From Erwinia oleae (GTDB lineage: Bacteria; Pseudomonadota; Gammaproteobacteria; Enterobacterales; Enterobacteriaceae), in the NCBI RefSeq assembly GCF_000770305.1, contig NZ_JNVB01000032.1:1-45527 (forward strand): a stretch of 45,527 bases of DNA, given 5' to 3'. Both the position numbers and the translations under genes were made by a program. The notes under the pieces were generated by a model. The model made no database searches, was not told where the DNA came from, and saw only the letters and a program-made list of their open reading frames with translations. Each line of letters starts with the position of its first letter. Position 1 is the stretch's first letter. This document shows positions 17,352 to 24,684 of this stretch, one piece after another.

Positions 17352-17784
17352 GGATCCGGTTAACTGGGTTGATCCGTTGGGGCTTTCTGGTTGTAATACC
17401 TCTAAAAGTTTTTCTAGAAAAGATAAAATCACACAACGGTGGGTTGATAAATTATCAGGTAAAAAACCTAAGGATGTTGATGCGTTCTTGACTAGCCACG
17501 GTTGGACTAAACATTACCCTCAGGCAGGAAGACCCGATGCGATTCAACATACTCAATATGTACGCACTACTAAATCTGGGGCAACATATAAGCTAGATTA
17601 TCACCCGGGAGGAAATGCAGGTCAGCCTAATATCCATGGCAATGATTACTGGAAGGTATATAGGGTTAAGAATGGTGAAGATATTGTCTTTGGAAGGATA
17701 GGTCATGGTGAATTTAAAAATTACGATCTAATAAAAGATTCTCCAGTTTACATTGATGGTGCATTAAGAAATGGTGGGTTTTAA
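16852..17784 (+). CDS. Partial rhs core carrying a second toxin tip (CT2)
   Basis: This 310-codon open frame lacks the PAAR and repeat shell. Residues about 36-170 equal the end of the Rhs core ([32 protein letters not shown]) up to DPLGL at 17371-17385. The last 132 residues are a different AT-rich tip beginning SGCNTSKSFSRKDKITQRW and containing HTQYVRTTKSGATYKLDYH; family not recognised. A start at ATG 16852 with a weak ribosome site is possible. The segment just before the core is a deletion-scarred join of spacer and rhs sequence, so it is more likely a silent 'orphan' cassette that could replace CT1 by recombination. It is followed at once by an immunity gene. Confidence 0.8.
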   Translation: MDFCQIIARCNLLTCIDSTSIAARYGYNGPFYWQRRLARQKARAALFSGMREYICYPGGFRPLALLTQDAGEKQSWHYHCDPNGAPVRLTSPTGEIVWSEKTGVWGEKGAIHASRIDNPLRFQGQYFDAETGLHYNRYRYYDPAIAGYISQDPIGLAGGLNVYQYAPDPVNWVDPLGLSGCNTSKSFSRKDKITQRWVDKLSGKKPKDVDAFLTSHGWTKHYPQAGRPDAIQHTQYVRTTKSGATYKLDYHPGGNAGQPNIHGNDYWKVYRVKNGEDIVFGRIGHGEFKNYDLIKDSPVYIDGALRNGGF

Positions 17785-17785
17785 T

Positions 17786-18253
17786 ATGATAGACTTTAAT
17801 GCTGAAATAATATCTGGTTTTTCCCTAGGAAATGTCAGGCTGAATGAAAACATATCTTCATATACGAATGAGATATATTCTTGCTTTGATGTTGAGGTTA
17901 GGAGCTACTCTATCCCTGATGGGAGTAAAAATAATGCATACATACTAAATAAAACTTTAACGATAGCGACCAATCATGATGGTTTTGTGTTTTCAATAGG
18001 TTGCAATCAAGAATATAAAGGAAGGTATAAAAATATATTACATACAGGGCAATCTATGAAAGAGATTATTGCTTTAACTGAAAGACTACGCATATTTAAT
18101 GGATCCGTAATCATTGATGATGATTTTGGTTTCTCGCTTATATTGCCATCACCTTATGATGAAATAGCAGATAGTATCGAGAATATACCTAATGATATAA
18201 TATTTAATCAAATATATGTTTCAGATTTTTCTATGTGGCGTTCAGGTCACTAA
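17786..18253 (+). CDS. Immunity protein for toxin tip 2 (Imm2)
   Basis: A 155-aa AT-rich gene that starts one base after the CT2 stop. The ribosome site GGTGGG lies inside the end of CT2, 7 bases before ATG 17786. The protein is acidic (starts MIDFNAEIISGFSLGNVRLN; contains VIIDDDFGFSLILPSPYDE). No known family recognised. Position and size make it the cognate immunity protein of CT2. The gene is intact, so the cell may keep protection against CT2 even if CT2 itself is not delivered. Confidence 0.75.
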   Translation: MIDFNAEIISGFSLGNVRLNENISSYTNEIYSCFDVEVRSYSIPDGSKNNAYILNKTLTIATNHDGFVFSIGCNQEYKGRYKNILHTGQSMKEIIALTERLRIFNGSVIIDDDFGFSLILPSPYDEIADSIENIPNDIIFNQIYVSDFSMWRSGH

Positions 18254-18405
18254 TGAGGTTGGGTTTTACTCTATTAACAGTAGCAAGCTATTTCAGAAAA
18301 AACACCAGAGATGATGATTATGATCCTGTTACTTATAAAGACATAATGCAGCTTATTAAGCTGAGAGCACATCAAAAGATCATTTACTCTGGTATTATTA
18401 GTTAA
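18253..18405 (+). CDS. 50-aa reading frame overlapping the end of imm2
   Basis: ATG 18253 overlaps the imm2 stop (TAATG) and the frame runs 50 codons to TAA at 18403-18405. The product begins MRLGFTLLTVASYFRKNTRD and has charged, helical character. Base composition matches the immunity genes. It could be a coupled small gene, the leftover 3' end of another immunity gene, or chance. The unrelated rhs fragment begins 11 bases later. Confidence 0.35.
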   Translation: MRLGFTLLTVASYFRKNTRDDDYDPVTYKDIMQLIKLRAHQKIIYSGIIS

Positions 18406-18416
18406 TATAGCGCACA

Positions 18417-18683
18417 ACCTACGGCTACGACGCCTTCGGCCGCCGCAGCTGGAAGCGTGACCGCTTCGGGGTGACGCATTTTGTCTGGGACGGCAACCGG
18501 CTGCTGAGCGAGGTGCGCGGGTCGCGCAGTTACACGTGGGTGGATGTATGAAGATGAGAGCTTTGTGCCGCTGGCGCAAATCAGCGCGACGGCGGGTGAG
18601 CCAGCTGAAACGGCGGATATATGCTGTTATCACACAGACGCGTCGGAGTTGCCGCTGGAGCTGACCCGGGTCAGCGGTGAAGT
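18417..18683 (+). pseudogene. Fragment of an rhs core from a different rhs lineage
   Basis: The frame encodes YGYDAFGRRSWKRDRFG and THFVWDGNRLLSEVRG, then hits a stop after SYTWVDV. In the next frame the core continues with YEDESFVPLAQISA and LPLELTRVSGE. The content is clearly Rhs, but unlike the main rhs gene of this locus at the matching place (around 15450), so it comes from another rhs clade. It carries a frameshift, lacks both ends and is joined abruptly to imm1-derived sequence at about 18681. Confidence 0.8.
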
Positions 18684-19439
18684 TGGTAGATATTCCTAAA
18701 GAGAAAACTGGCAATCTTCCCTTCTATTTACTAATTGATGAAGAATGGAAATTTTGCGGCGCGTATAAAGTGATTGATAATATAAAATACAATTATATTT
18801 TTTATTTTTAAAAAATACATCAGTGATGAGATAAGAATTATTCCATTAGACTTCAATTTTCAGATAAAAATTGATTATGATTCTGGTGACATAAATTTTA
18901 TATATATTGAATATGAATTTAAATAGCTGTGGTAGATACCGTTGGATTTTTTCCAAATCATAGCGCGCGGCAATCTGCTGACATGTATCGACCAACCAGT
19001 TTCGCCGCCCGCTACAGCTACAACGGGCCGTTTTACTGGCAGCCCAGGCTGGCGCGGCAGAAGGCCCGGGCGGCGCTGTTCGGCGGCATGCGCGAATATA
19101 TCTGTTACCCCGGCGGCTTCCGGCCGCTGGCGCTGCTGACTCAGGACGCGGACGAAAAGCAGAGCTGGCACTATCACTGCGACCCGAACGGCGCACCGGT
19201 GCGGCTGACCTCGCCGGCGGGTGAAATCGTCTGGTCAGAGAAAACCGGCGTCAGGGCGAAAAAGGCGCGGCTCACGCCAGCCGCATCGACAATCCGCTGC
19301 GCTTCCAGGGGCAATATTTTGACGCCGAAACCGGCCTGCACTATAACCGGTACCGGTACTATGATCCGGCCATAGCGGGCTATATCAGTCAGGATCCGAT
19401 TGGGCTGGCGGGTGGGTTGAATGTTTACCAGTATGCGCC
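18681..19439 (+). repeat. Duplicated segment, copy 2: imm1 tail plus rhs core end
   Basis: Partner of 16592-17351. Single-base indels by eye: one extra base in an A/T run near 18805, one missing near 18992, and one missing near 19253 that breaks the rhs frame. Beyond 19439 the sequence changes to toxin tip 3. Confidence 0.9.
18684..18926 (+). pseudogene. Truncated, frameshifted copy of imm1
   Basis: It matches the last about 243 bases of imm1 (LPFYLLIDEEWKFCGAYKV and IDYDSGDINFIYIEYEFK are readable). It has no start region and has an extra base in an A/T run around 18800-18815 that breaks the frame. It is a by-product of the 760-bp duplication. Confidence 0.9.
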
Positions 19440-19896
19440 TAATGCTCAGATGTGGTGTGATCCATTAGGTTTAATTAATGAGTTTGGAATTGCGGGCTAC
19501 GGAAGCGCTTTACATGTAAAAGACGGACTGACAGCACATGAGTTACTACAAAATGCCTGGTTAAGAAATAATGGTGCAATTTCTGGTAGGATGTCCGGAA
19601 TTGCGACATCTAACCCGGCAATAGCTTTGCAAGAAAATATGATGCATAAAACGATATCAAAACTGCAAGCGAAGTATGGCCTACATAATCCAAACTTTTT
19701 GAAGAGCCAGACTGCGCTACAGAATATCAACATGAATACTGCGATAACTCGTAGAGGCATTTACGAAGATCTCGTAAGTAGTAGGGGATGGGAATCTAAA
19801 AATGCTAAATTTTTTGCCACTAAGGTAGCAATGGCTCTTAGAGATGAAGCTATAAACTTCGCCAATGAAAATGGGTTAATAAAATGCAAAAAATGA
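18942..19896 (+). pseudogene. Partial, frameshifted rhs core carrying a third toxin tip (CT3)
   Basis: The core end matches the main rhs gene, but one base is missing near 19253 (GTCAGGGCG against GTCTGGGGCG), so upstream and downstream parts are in different frames. Downstream the frame is intact from about 19417 (TTG) through DPLGL (19459-19473) and a 140-residue tip. The tip contains [29 protein letters not shown] and [18 protein letters not shown], motifs I recall from other polymorphic toxin C-termini without a sure family name. The tip overlaps its immunity gene. As it stands CT3 can be made only from an internal start or after recombination into the main rhs gene. Confidence 0.8.
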
Positions 19897-20450
19897 AACT
19901 GTTAGCTACTATTGATAACTTGGATGATGGGAATATCATTGGAAGGATTGGAGGTAACATTCCTGATATATTTCAGGATAAATTAGAGCAGATAAAACTT
20001 ATGAAGTTCTATTTGACATTCCAGTCTCCTGATAACCCATTAATCTTTGTAACTGTTTTTGTTCCTGAAGACTATGAAGATATGATTAATAACAATATTT
20101 ATCCAAATTGCTCGGTGAAAGTTTTTTTACATGAACCGTCGAGAGAAAGTAACAATGCGGACTATACTATCGAGCATATTAATAAAAGTAATATTGTAGG
20201 TTATAATGAGGCAGGAGATGATGAGTTTGATTTTATTACTAAAGCTAGCGCGCCTTCCTTAGTACAAGATGAAAGCTATTATTACGAGAATCTCGAGAAA
20301 GATGGTTTTAATTTCTGGATTCAAATTGATGAAGATTTTTATCCAAATGGTTTAATCGATGGAAACTATATATTCGGATACGGTGCATTGTATTTGTATA
20401 GAAAAAACATGGATGAAAAAATTGTGGCAGGTTTTTGGCAATATTCGTAA
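19884..20450 (+). CDS. Immunity protein for toxin tip 3 (Imm3)
   Basis: A 188-aa acidic, AT-rich gene beginning within the last codons of CT3 (ATG 19884; ATG 19893 overlapping the CT3 stop is an alternative). A weak GGG-type ribosome site lies about 10 bases upstream of 19884. The protein has [14 protein letters not shown] near the start and [16 protein letters not shown] near the end. This is faintly like the DUF1963/YwqG immunity fold, but that is a guess. Position and length fit the cognate immunity protein of CT3. The gene is intact. Confidence 0.75.
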   Translation: MQKMKLLATIDNLDDGNIIGRIGGNIPDIFQDKLEQIKLMKFYLTFQSPDNPLIFVTVFVPEDYEDMINNNIYPNCSVKVFLHEPSRESNNADYTIEHINKSNIVGYNEAGDDEFDFITKASAPSLVQDESYYYENLEKDGFNFWIQIDEDFYPNGLIDGNYIFGYGALYLYRKNMDEKIVAGFWQYS

Positions 20451-20543
20451 ATATAATAACATTAATAAAATTTAACGATATTAATTTTTAAACATATTTC
20501 ATTATGTATGCCAATGACGATGTATTAATAATATCTCTCTAAA

Positions 20544-20972
20544 GTGACGCCGGATGACGTACCGGCAAGCAGCTTTCCGACGCGATGACGCGCAGCTTCA
20601 GCTACGATCGGCTGGGGCGACTGACCGGCCAGCAGGTGCTGGAGAATGATTTACCGCTGTTCAGCAGCGGCTTCGTTTATGACCGCGCCGGCAACCTGAC
20701 GTTGCGCGAGGACAGCCTGTGGGGCGACGATCGCTAGGCTTACGATCCGGTCGGTCGTCTGACCGCCCATACCGCGCCCGATGGCGTGGTGCGCCGTTTC
20801 GTGCAGGACGCGACGGGCAGCCATCTGCAAACGGAAACCCGCGGGATGAACGACAGCGCGGACGGCTGCTTCCGTGAAGGCATTCATCACGGCGTGCGCT
20901 ACGTGTTTGACCGCGCCGGGGAGCTGCGCCAGCGCCGTGACGTACAGAACGGCGGCGGAAAAAAGGATTTTG
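20544..20972 (+). pseudogene. rhs core remnant next to selC
   Basis: This segment aligns without gaps to the main rhs gene at 14964-15392 (constant offset 5580), with 13 mismatches counted by eye, so about 97% identical. One mismatch creates a stop (TAG at 20736-20738 in place of a Tyr codon). Homology ends at 20972; 23 bases later the selC 3' end begins. It comes from a more upstream part of the core than the CT2 and CT3 fragments and has no toxin tip. Confidence 0.92.
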
Positions 20973-20995
20973 CTGGAATATGCAAAGACAAAGAG

Positions 20996-21090
20996 TGGCG
21001 GAAGATCACAGGAGTCGAACCTGCCCGGGACCGCTGGCGGCCCCAACTGGATTTGAAGTCCAGCCGCCTCACCGGAGACGACGATCTTCC
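20996..21090 (-). tRNA. selC: Selenocysteine tRNA (tRNA-Sec)
   Basis: The 95-base reverse strand matches E. coli selC by memory. It has the GGAAGATC acceptor start, the anticodon loop with TCA inside GACTTCAAATCC, the unusually long variable arm (GGGGCCGCCAGCGGTCCC), the TTCGACTCC T-arm, and an encoded CCA end. It decodes UGA as selenocysteine with SelB, for example in formate dehydrogenases. selC is a well-known integration site; here its 3' end faces the Rhs island. Confidence 0.98.
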
Positions 21091-21107
21091 TTTGGGAAGC
21101 GGCGCTG

Positions 21108-21136
21108 ATTATAGCATCGTCGTCGCGCTGAAATCA
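21108..21136 (-). promoter_or_regulatory. selC promoter
   Basis: On the minus strand a perfect TATAAT (plus positions 21108-21113) lies 17 bp upstream of the tRNA 5' end. A weak -35 (TGATTT, 21131-21136) is 17 bp further upstream. Confidence 0.6.
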
Positions 21137-21267
21137 GCTTTTCTGTCCGATCGCACGCTGCACGGCGGATTGTCCTGCCCGTGTACTATCGTGTCCGTTT
21201 TTGGCCTTCTTACCTGCACCCTTCCCTGCGATGCTTGAGTTATCTTAAATCAGGCAGGAGTCCAGAA

Positions 21268-21810
21268 ATGTCCCGTACCGTACTTTTAGTGATTGACGCG
21301 CAGCAGTCCTTCTATCATCGTGGCTATCGGGAAACGCCCGAAGCGCCCGCCTTTGAACGCAGCCTCGCGGCGCTGATTGCGGGCTGCCAGACGCGCAACG
21401 TGCCGGTGGTCGATGTTTTTCACGTAAACGACAGCGGCCCATTTTCGCTGGCCTCCGGGCTGGTGCAGCGCCTGCCTTTTCTCGACCATCAGCCCGTGAA
21501 GAGCGTGCAAAAGCATGTGCACAACGCGTTAACCGAATCGGGTCTTGAACCATGGCTACGGGAGCAGCAAATCGACCATCTGATCATCAGCGGCATCTGT
21601 ACCGAACAGTGCTGCGAAACCACCGCTCGCGTGGCGTCCGATTCAGGGTTTACGGTGACGTTTGTTACCGAAGCGACGCTGACGTTTCCGATAACGCACA
21701 ACGGTATTACGCTGAGCGTGGCGGATCTACGTCACCGTACCGAAAGCGTATTAATCAACCGTTTCGCCAGCATTCGCAGCGTGGCGGATTGCCTTAAGGA
21801 ACTGAGCTGA
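21268..21810 (+). CDS. Isochorismatase-family cysteine hydrolase
   Basis: The 180-aa protein has the fold's three catalytic positions: Asp10 in LLVIDAQQSF, Lys82 in SVQKHVHNAL, and Cys115 in SGICTEQCCETTA. The family hydrolyses amides or vinyl ethers (nicotinamidase, isochorismatase, N-carbamoylsarcosine amidase). The exact substrate is not visible. AGGAG lies 7 bases before ATG 21268; the frame upstream of it is selC leader. It forms an operon with the GlxA-type regulator one base downstream, an arrangement common for this hydrolase family, implying the regulator senses or controls its substrate. Confidence 0.88.
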   Translation: MSRTVLLVIDAQQSFYHRGYRETPEAPAFERSLAALIAGCQTRNVPVVDVFHVNDSGPFSLASGLVQRLPFLDHQPVKSVQKHVHNALTESGLEPWLREQQIDHLIISGICTEQCCETTARVASDSGFTVTFVTEATLTFPITHNGITLSVADLRHRTESVLINRFASIRSVADCLKELS

Positions 21811-21811
21811 T

Positions 21812-22732
21812 ATGACCTTTCCGGTCTGGTTTTTAACGCTGCCCGGCGTTATGACGCTGGATATCACTGGCCCGGCAGAAACGCTGATGCAGGCAGGCGA
21901 CGCGTTCAGTTTGCGCTATATTGGCCCGGACGAAAACGTGCTTACCTCCACCAATATGGTTATTGGCCGGGTTGAACCTTTACCGGAGAGCCTGCCCGCC
22001 GGCAGCCTGCTGGTGGTGCCGGGCGCGGCAAACTCCGCTATCGCCTTAGCCACGCCGCAGGCCGCCATTGCACGGAACTGGCTGATGCGCCAGCAGCCCG
22101 CGATTCACGCGGGAGATGTCACGCTGATCTGCATCTGCTCCGGCACGCTGTTGGCGGCAGAGAGCGGCCTGCTGCATGGCGTGCAGTGCACCACGCACCA
22201 TAACATTATCGACAGGCTGAAAAAGGCCGAACCGGCAGCGATCGTCAGGGAAAATCGGATATTTATTGAAGATCGCGGTATCTGGTCGAGCGCGGGGATT
22301 ACCGTCGGCATCGATCTGTCGCTGCACCTTATTCATCGTCTGTGCGGCGCGCAGGCCTCGCTGAGCGTCGCGCGCGAGATGGTGGTGTGGTTCCGCCGCT
22401 CCGGCGACGATCCTCAGCTTTCGCCATGGCTGCGCTATCGCAATCATATCAATCCGGCTATCCATCGCACGCAGGATCTGCTGCTGGCGCAGCCGGAGCG
22501 GGACTGGCCGTTGGAAGAGGTCGCCCACCGCGTTCACGTCAGCGCGCGACACCTGACGCGGCTTTTTCGCCAGCATCTGGGCATCAGCGTGCGGGAGTAC
22601 CACGAGCAGCTCAGGCTGGCCATTGCCCGCCAGCGTCTTGAACAGGGAGAAGGCGCAGAGCGGGCCGCGCTGTCGGCGGGATTTTCATCATCACGTCAGC
22701 TCAGGCGGGCGCTGGAGCGATGGCACGCCTGA
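21812..22732 (+). CDS. GlxA-type AraC-family transcriptional regulator with DJ-1/PfpI domain
   Basis: The 306-aa protein has an N-terminal DJ-1/PfpI-like domain (residues about 5-170, with the nucleophile-elbow-like ICICSGTLLAAESGLL). The C-terminal AraC helix-turn-helix pair is at about 215-305 (LEEVAHRVHVSARHLTRLFR, GISVREYHEQLRLAIARQRL). This is the architecture of GlxA, CdhR and ArgR-type activators of small-molecule catabolism. ATG 21812 follows the hydrolase stop by one base, with AAGGA inside the upstream gene, so translation is coupled. It probably regulates its own operon. Ligand unknown. Confidence 0.88.
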   Translation: MTFPVWFLTLPGVMTLDITGPAETLMQAGDAFSLRYIGPDENVLTSTNMVIGRVEPLPESLPAGSLLVVPGAANSAIALATPQAAIARNWLMRQQPAIHAGDVTLICICSGTLLAAESGLLHGVQCTTHHNIIDRLKKAEPAAIVRENRIFIEDRGIWSSAGITVGIDLSLHLIHRLCGAQASLSVAREMVVWFRRSGDDPQLSPWLRYRNHINPAIHRTQDLLLAQPERDWPLEEVAHRVHVSARHLTRLFRQHLGISVREYHEQLRLAIARQRLEQGEGAERAALSAGFSSSRQLRRALERWHA

Positions 22733-22743
22733 GCTGACAAGGC

Positions 22744-22781
22744 GCCGCCGTTCATTTCCTTGTTACAGGCGGTGGTTTTTT
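22744..22781 (+). terminator. Possible terminator between the GlxA-type gene and wecH
   Basis: GCCGCC (22744-22749) can pair with GGCGGT (22768-22773), followed after two Gs by six Ts. The loop is long (18 bases), so strength is uncertain. Confidence 0.4.
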
Positions 22782-22788
22782 CGCGTCT

Positions 22789-23784
22789 TCAGCTCACCAG
22801 CCGCCGCGTATCCATTTTCTGTAACGCGACCGATAACAGCAGGCTGCCTGCCAGCGTAATGGCGAAGACCAGCGGGATATCGATCAGCGGGCGGCTGGTA
22901 TGATCGAGGCCATGCGTGCGCATAAAATGGATAAACAGCGCATGAAAGCCGTAAATCGGCAGGGAATGGCGGGAAATGGTCGCTAAAAACGGTAAAGGCC
23001 GCTGATTAATGCAGTTTTTAAACAGGATAAGCAGGCTGACAGCCGCAACAAACACCGCCGGGCCGCAGTAGAGATACCAGGTATCGGCGAAGGCGCCGTT
23101 TATCGCCATCTGTTTTTTCGTTCCCAGCGCGATGGCGGCCACACAGGCGATAAACACGACGACAGCCAGCCCGCTTACGCCACGCCAGCGCGTGTTCATC
23201 ATGCCAATCGCCCGGCCAAACAGCGCATAGAGCACGTAATAAAAACTGTCGCCGCTGATGTAGAGGTTGACAGGCAACCACTGGAACGGGCCGACCGATT
23301 TCTCAACGGTGTTCGGGTTTGCCAGCACCGCCAACAGCAGCACAATAATCGCGAGATAGCCCGCACTGACCGGCTTAACCTGAATCAGTGGCGAAAGCAG
23401 ATAAATGGCGATGATGGCGAAAAAGAACCACAGGTGATAGAACACCGGCTTCTGCAAAAGATGCCTGACAGAAAGGCCCTCGCTGATCGGCGTGAGCCAG
23501 GTAATATAGGCCAGCGCCACCGCACTGTAGAACAGCAGGCAGAGCACGATACGCAGAAAATGCCGTCCCTGCGCGCTGCGTTCGCCAAAGAACAGGTAGC
23601 CGGAAATCATAAAAAAGATCGGCACGCAGACGCGCGAAGCAGAGTTAAGCAGATTAGAGAGATCCCATGTATGCTCCGCAACCGCCGGGGCGTTCGTCAC
23701 GTACCAGGTCGTAGTGTGGATCATGATCACCATCAGGCAGGCCACGGCACGTAAATTATCTATCCAGCCAATCTTTTCCGTCAT
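22789..23784 (-). CDS. wecH: O-acetyltransferase WecH (acyltransferase 3 family)
   Basis: This 331-aa integral membrane protein has about ten helices and matches E. coli WecH (YiaH) closely: IGWIDNLRAVACLMVIMIHT with the catalytic His, FFMISGYLFFGERSAQ, HLWFFFAIIAIYLLSPLIQ, ISRHSLPIYGFHALFIH. WecH O-acetylates GlcNAc residues of enterobacterial common antigen. I chose ATG 23784, preceded by AGAGGAA; the frame is open 21 codons further but those lack the family sequence. In E. coli wecH lies close to glyQ; here the yeg cluster separates them. Confidence 0.93.
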   Translation of the reverse strand: MTEKIGWIDNLRAVACLMVIMIHTTTWYVTNAPAVAEHTWDLSNLLNSASRVCVPIFFMISGYLFFGERSAQGRHFLRIVLCLLFYSAVALAYITWLTPISEGLSVRHLLQKPVFYHLWFFFAIIAIYLLSPLIQVKPVSAGYLAIIVLLLAVLANPNTVEKSVGPFQWLPVNLYISGDSFYYVLYALFGRAIGMMNTRWRGVSGLAVVVFIACVAAIALGTKKQMAINGAFADTWYLYCGPAVFVAAVSLLILFKNCINQRPLPFLATISRHSLPIYGFHALFIHFMRTHGLDHTSRPLIDIPLVFAITLAGSLLLSVALQKMDTRRLVS

Positions 23785-23943
23785 TTTTTCCTCTGTTTCC
23801 GTGCCAAAACGCGTAATGAGGTTAACCGCGCCGGACAGGTTCAACAACTTTTCACATCACATTTCGGACAGCGCCTGCCTCGCCAGTACCGCTGTCGGCG
23901 AATTGCGCGTATTATTGTTAAAAATCAACTGACGCTACTCCCG

Positions 23944-24684
23944 ATGAAAGATTCCGCCCCGCTGCTCGATAAGCTCAAACAGCATCTCTCCGTAAAAGCG
24001 AAAAAGCCGCTTTATCAGCGATTCGCCGCGGTGATTAAAAGCGAAGTGCGCAGCGGCGCGCTCCGTCAGGAAGATATTCTGCCGAGCGAGCGCGAGTTCA
24101 GTCAGTATCTGGAAATTTCCCGCATTACCGTGCGTAAAGCGCTGGCCGAGCTGGAGCAGGAAGGCGTGGTGAAACGCGCGCGAGGCTACGGCACGCAAAT
24201 CGTCAGTCAGATGGAGTATTCGCTCAAAGAGCCAAAGGGTTTCTCGCAGCAGGTGGTGCTTAAAGGGAAAACGCCGGACACGGTGTGGATTAATAAAAGC
24301 ATTATCCGCTGCACAAAAGAGATCGCGGGCTGGCTGAAGCTGAAACCCGGCAGCGAGGTCTTTCTGCTCAAGCGCATTCGCTACGTGGACGAACAGGCGG
24401 TTTCCATTGAAGAGTCCTGGGTACCCGCCGCGCTGATCGCTCACGCGGACGATATCGGTATCTCCCTGTATGACTACTTCCGCCAGCACAACATCACGCC
24501 GGTGACGACGCAGAGCCGCGTCAGCGCCCGCATGCCCGATGAAGAGATTCTGGCGCTGATCGCTCTGCCGGATAACGTGCCGGTGCTGGTAATCAGCCAG
24601 CTTGCCCTTGACGCGCAGAGCGCGCCGCTGGAGTACAGCATCAGCTACTGCCGCAGCGACATGTACACCTTTATCGCCGGGTAG
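23944..24684 (+). CDS. yegW: GntR/HutC-family transcriptional regulator YegW
   Basis: The 246-aa protein has an N-terminal GntR winged helix (PLYQRFAAVIKSEVRSGAL, LPSEREFSQYLEISRITVRK) and a C-terminal UTRA ligand domain (about 95-240, e.g. VDEQAVSIEESWVPAAL, PLEYSISYCRSDMYTF). Its position facing the yegT-yegU-yegV genes reproduces the E. coli yegTUVW cluster, so it is the YegW orthologue and probably represses those genes. Its 3' end overlaps that of yegV by 14 bases. GTAGGTA-type repeats upstream of yegT are candidate binding sites. Ligand unknown. The start codon has a poor ribosome site. Confidence 0.85.
   Translation: MKDSAPLLDKLKQHLSVKAKKPLYQRFAAVIKSEVRSGALRQEDILPSEREFSQYLEISRITVRKALAELEQEGVVKRARGYGTQIVSQMEYSLKEPKGFSQQVVLKGKTPDTVWINKSIIRCTKEIAGWLKLKPGSEVFLLKRIRYVDEQAVSIEESWVPAALIAHADDIGISLYDYFRQHNITPVTTQSRVSARMPDEEILALIALPDNVPVLVISQLALDAQSAPLEYSISYCRSDMYTFIAG

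Noticed and set aside
18929-19375. 148-codon frame as an intact gene
   Set aside because: It is the rhs core before the frameshift; its last 40 codons are out-of-frame core sequence.
7128-20995. Classic integrase-driven genomic island at selC
   Set aside because: No integrase gene and no direct repeat of the selC 3' end were found by eye near the left side. The Rhs array alone reaches the tRNA, so only adjacency is claimed.
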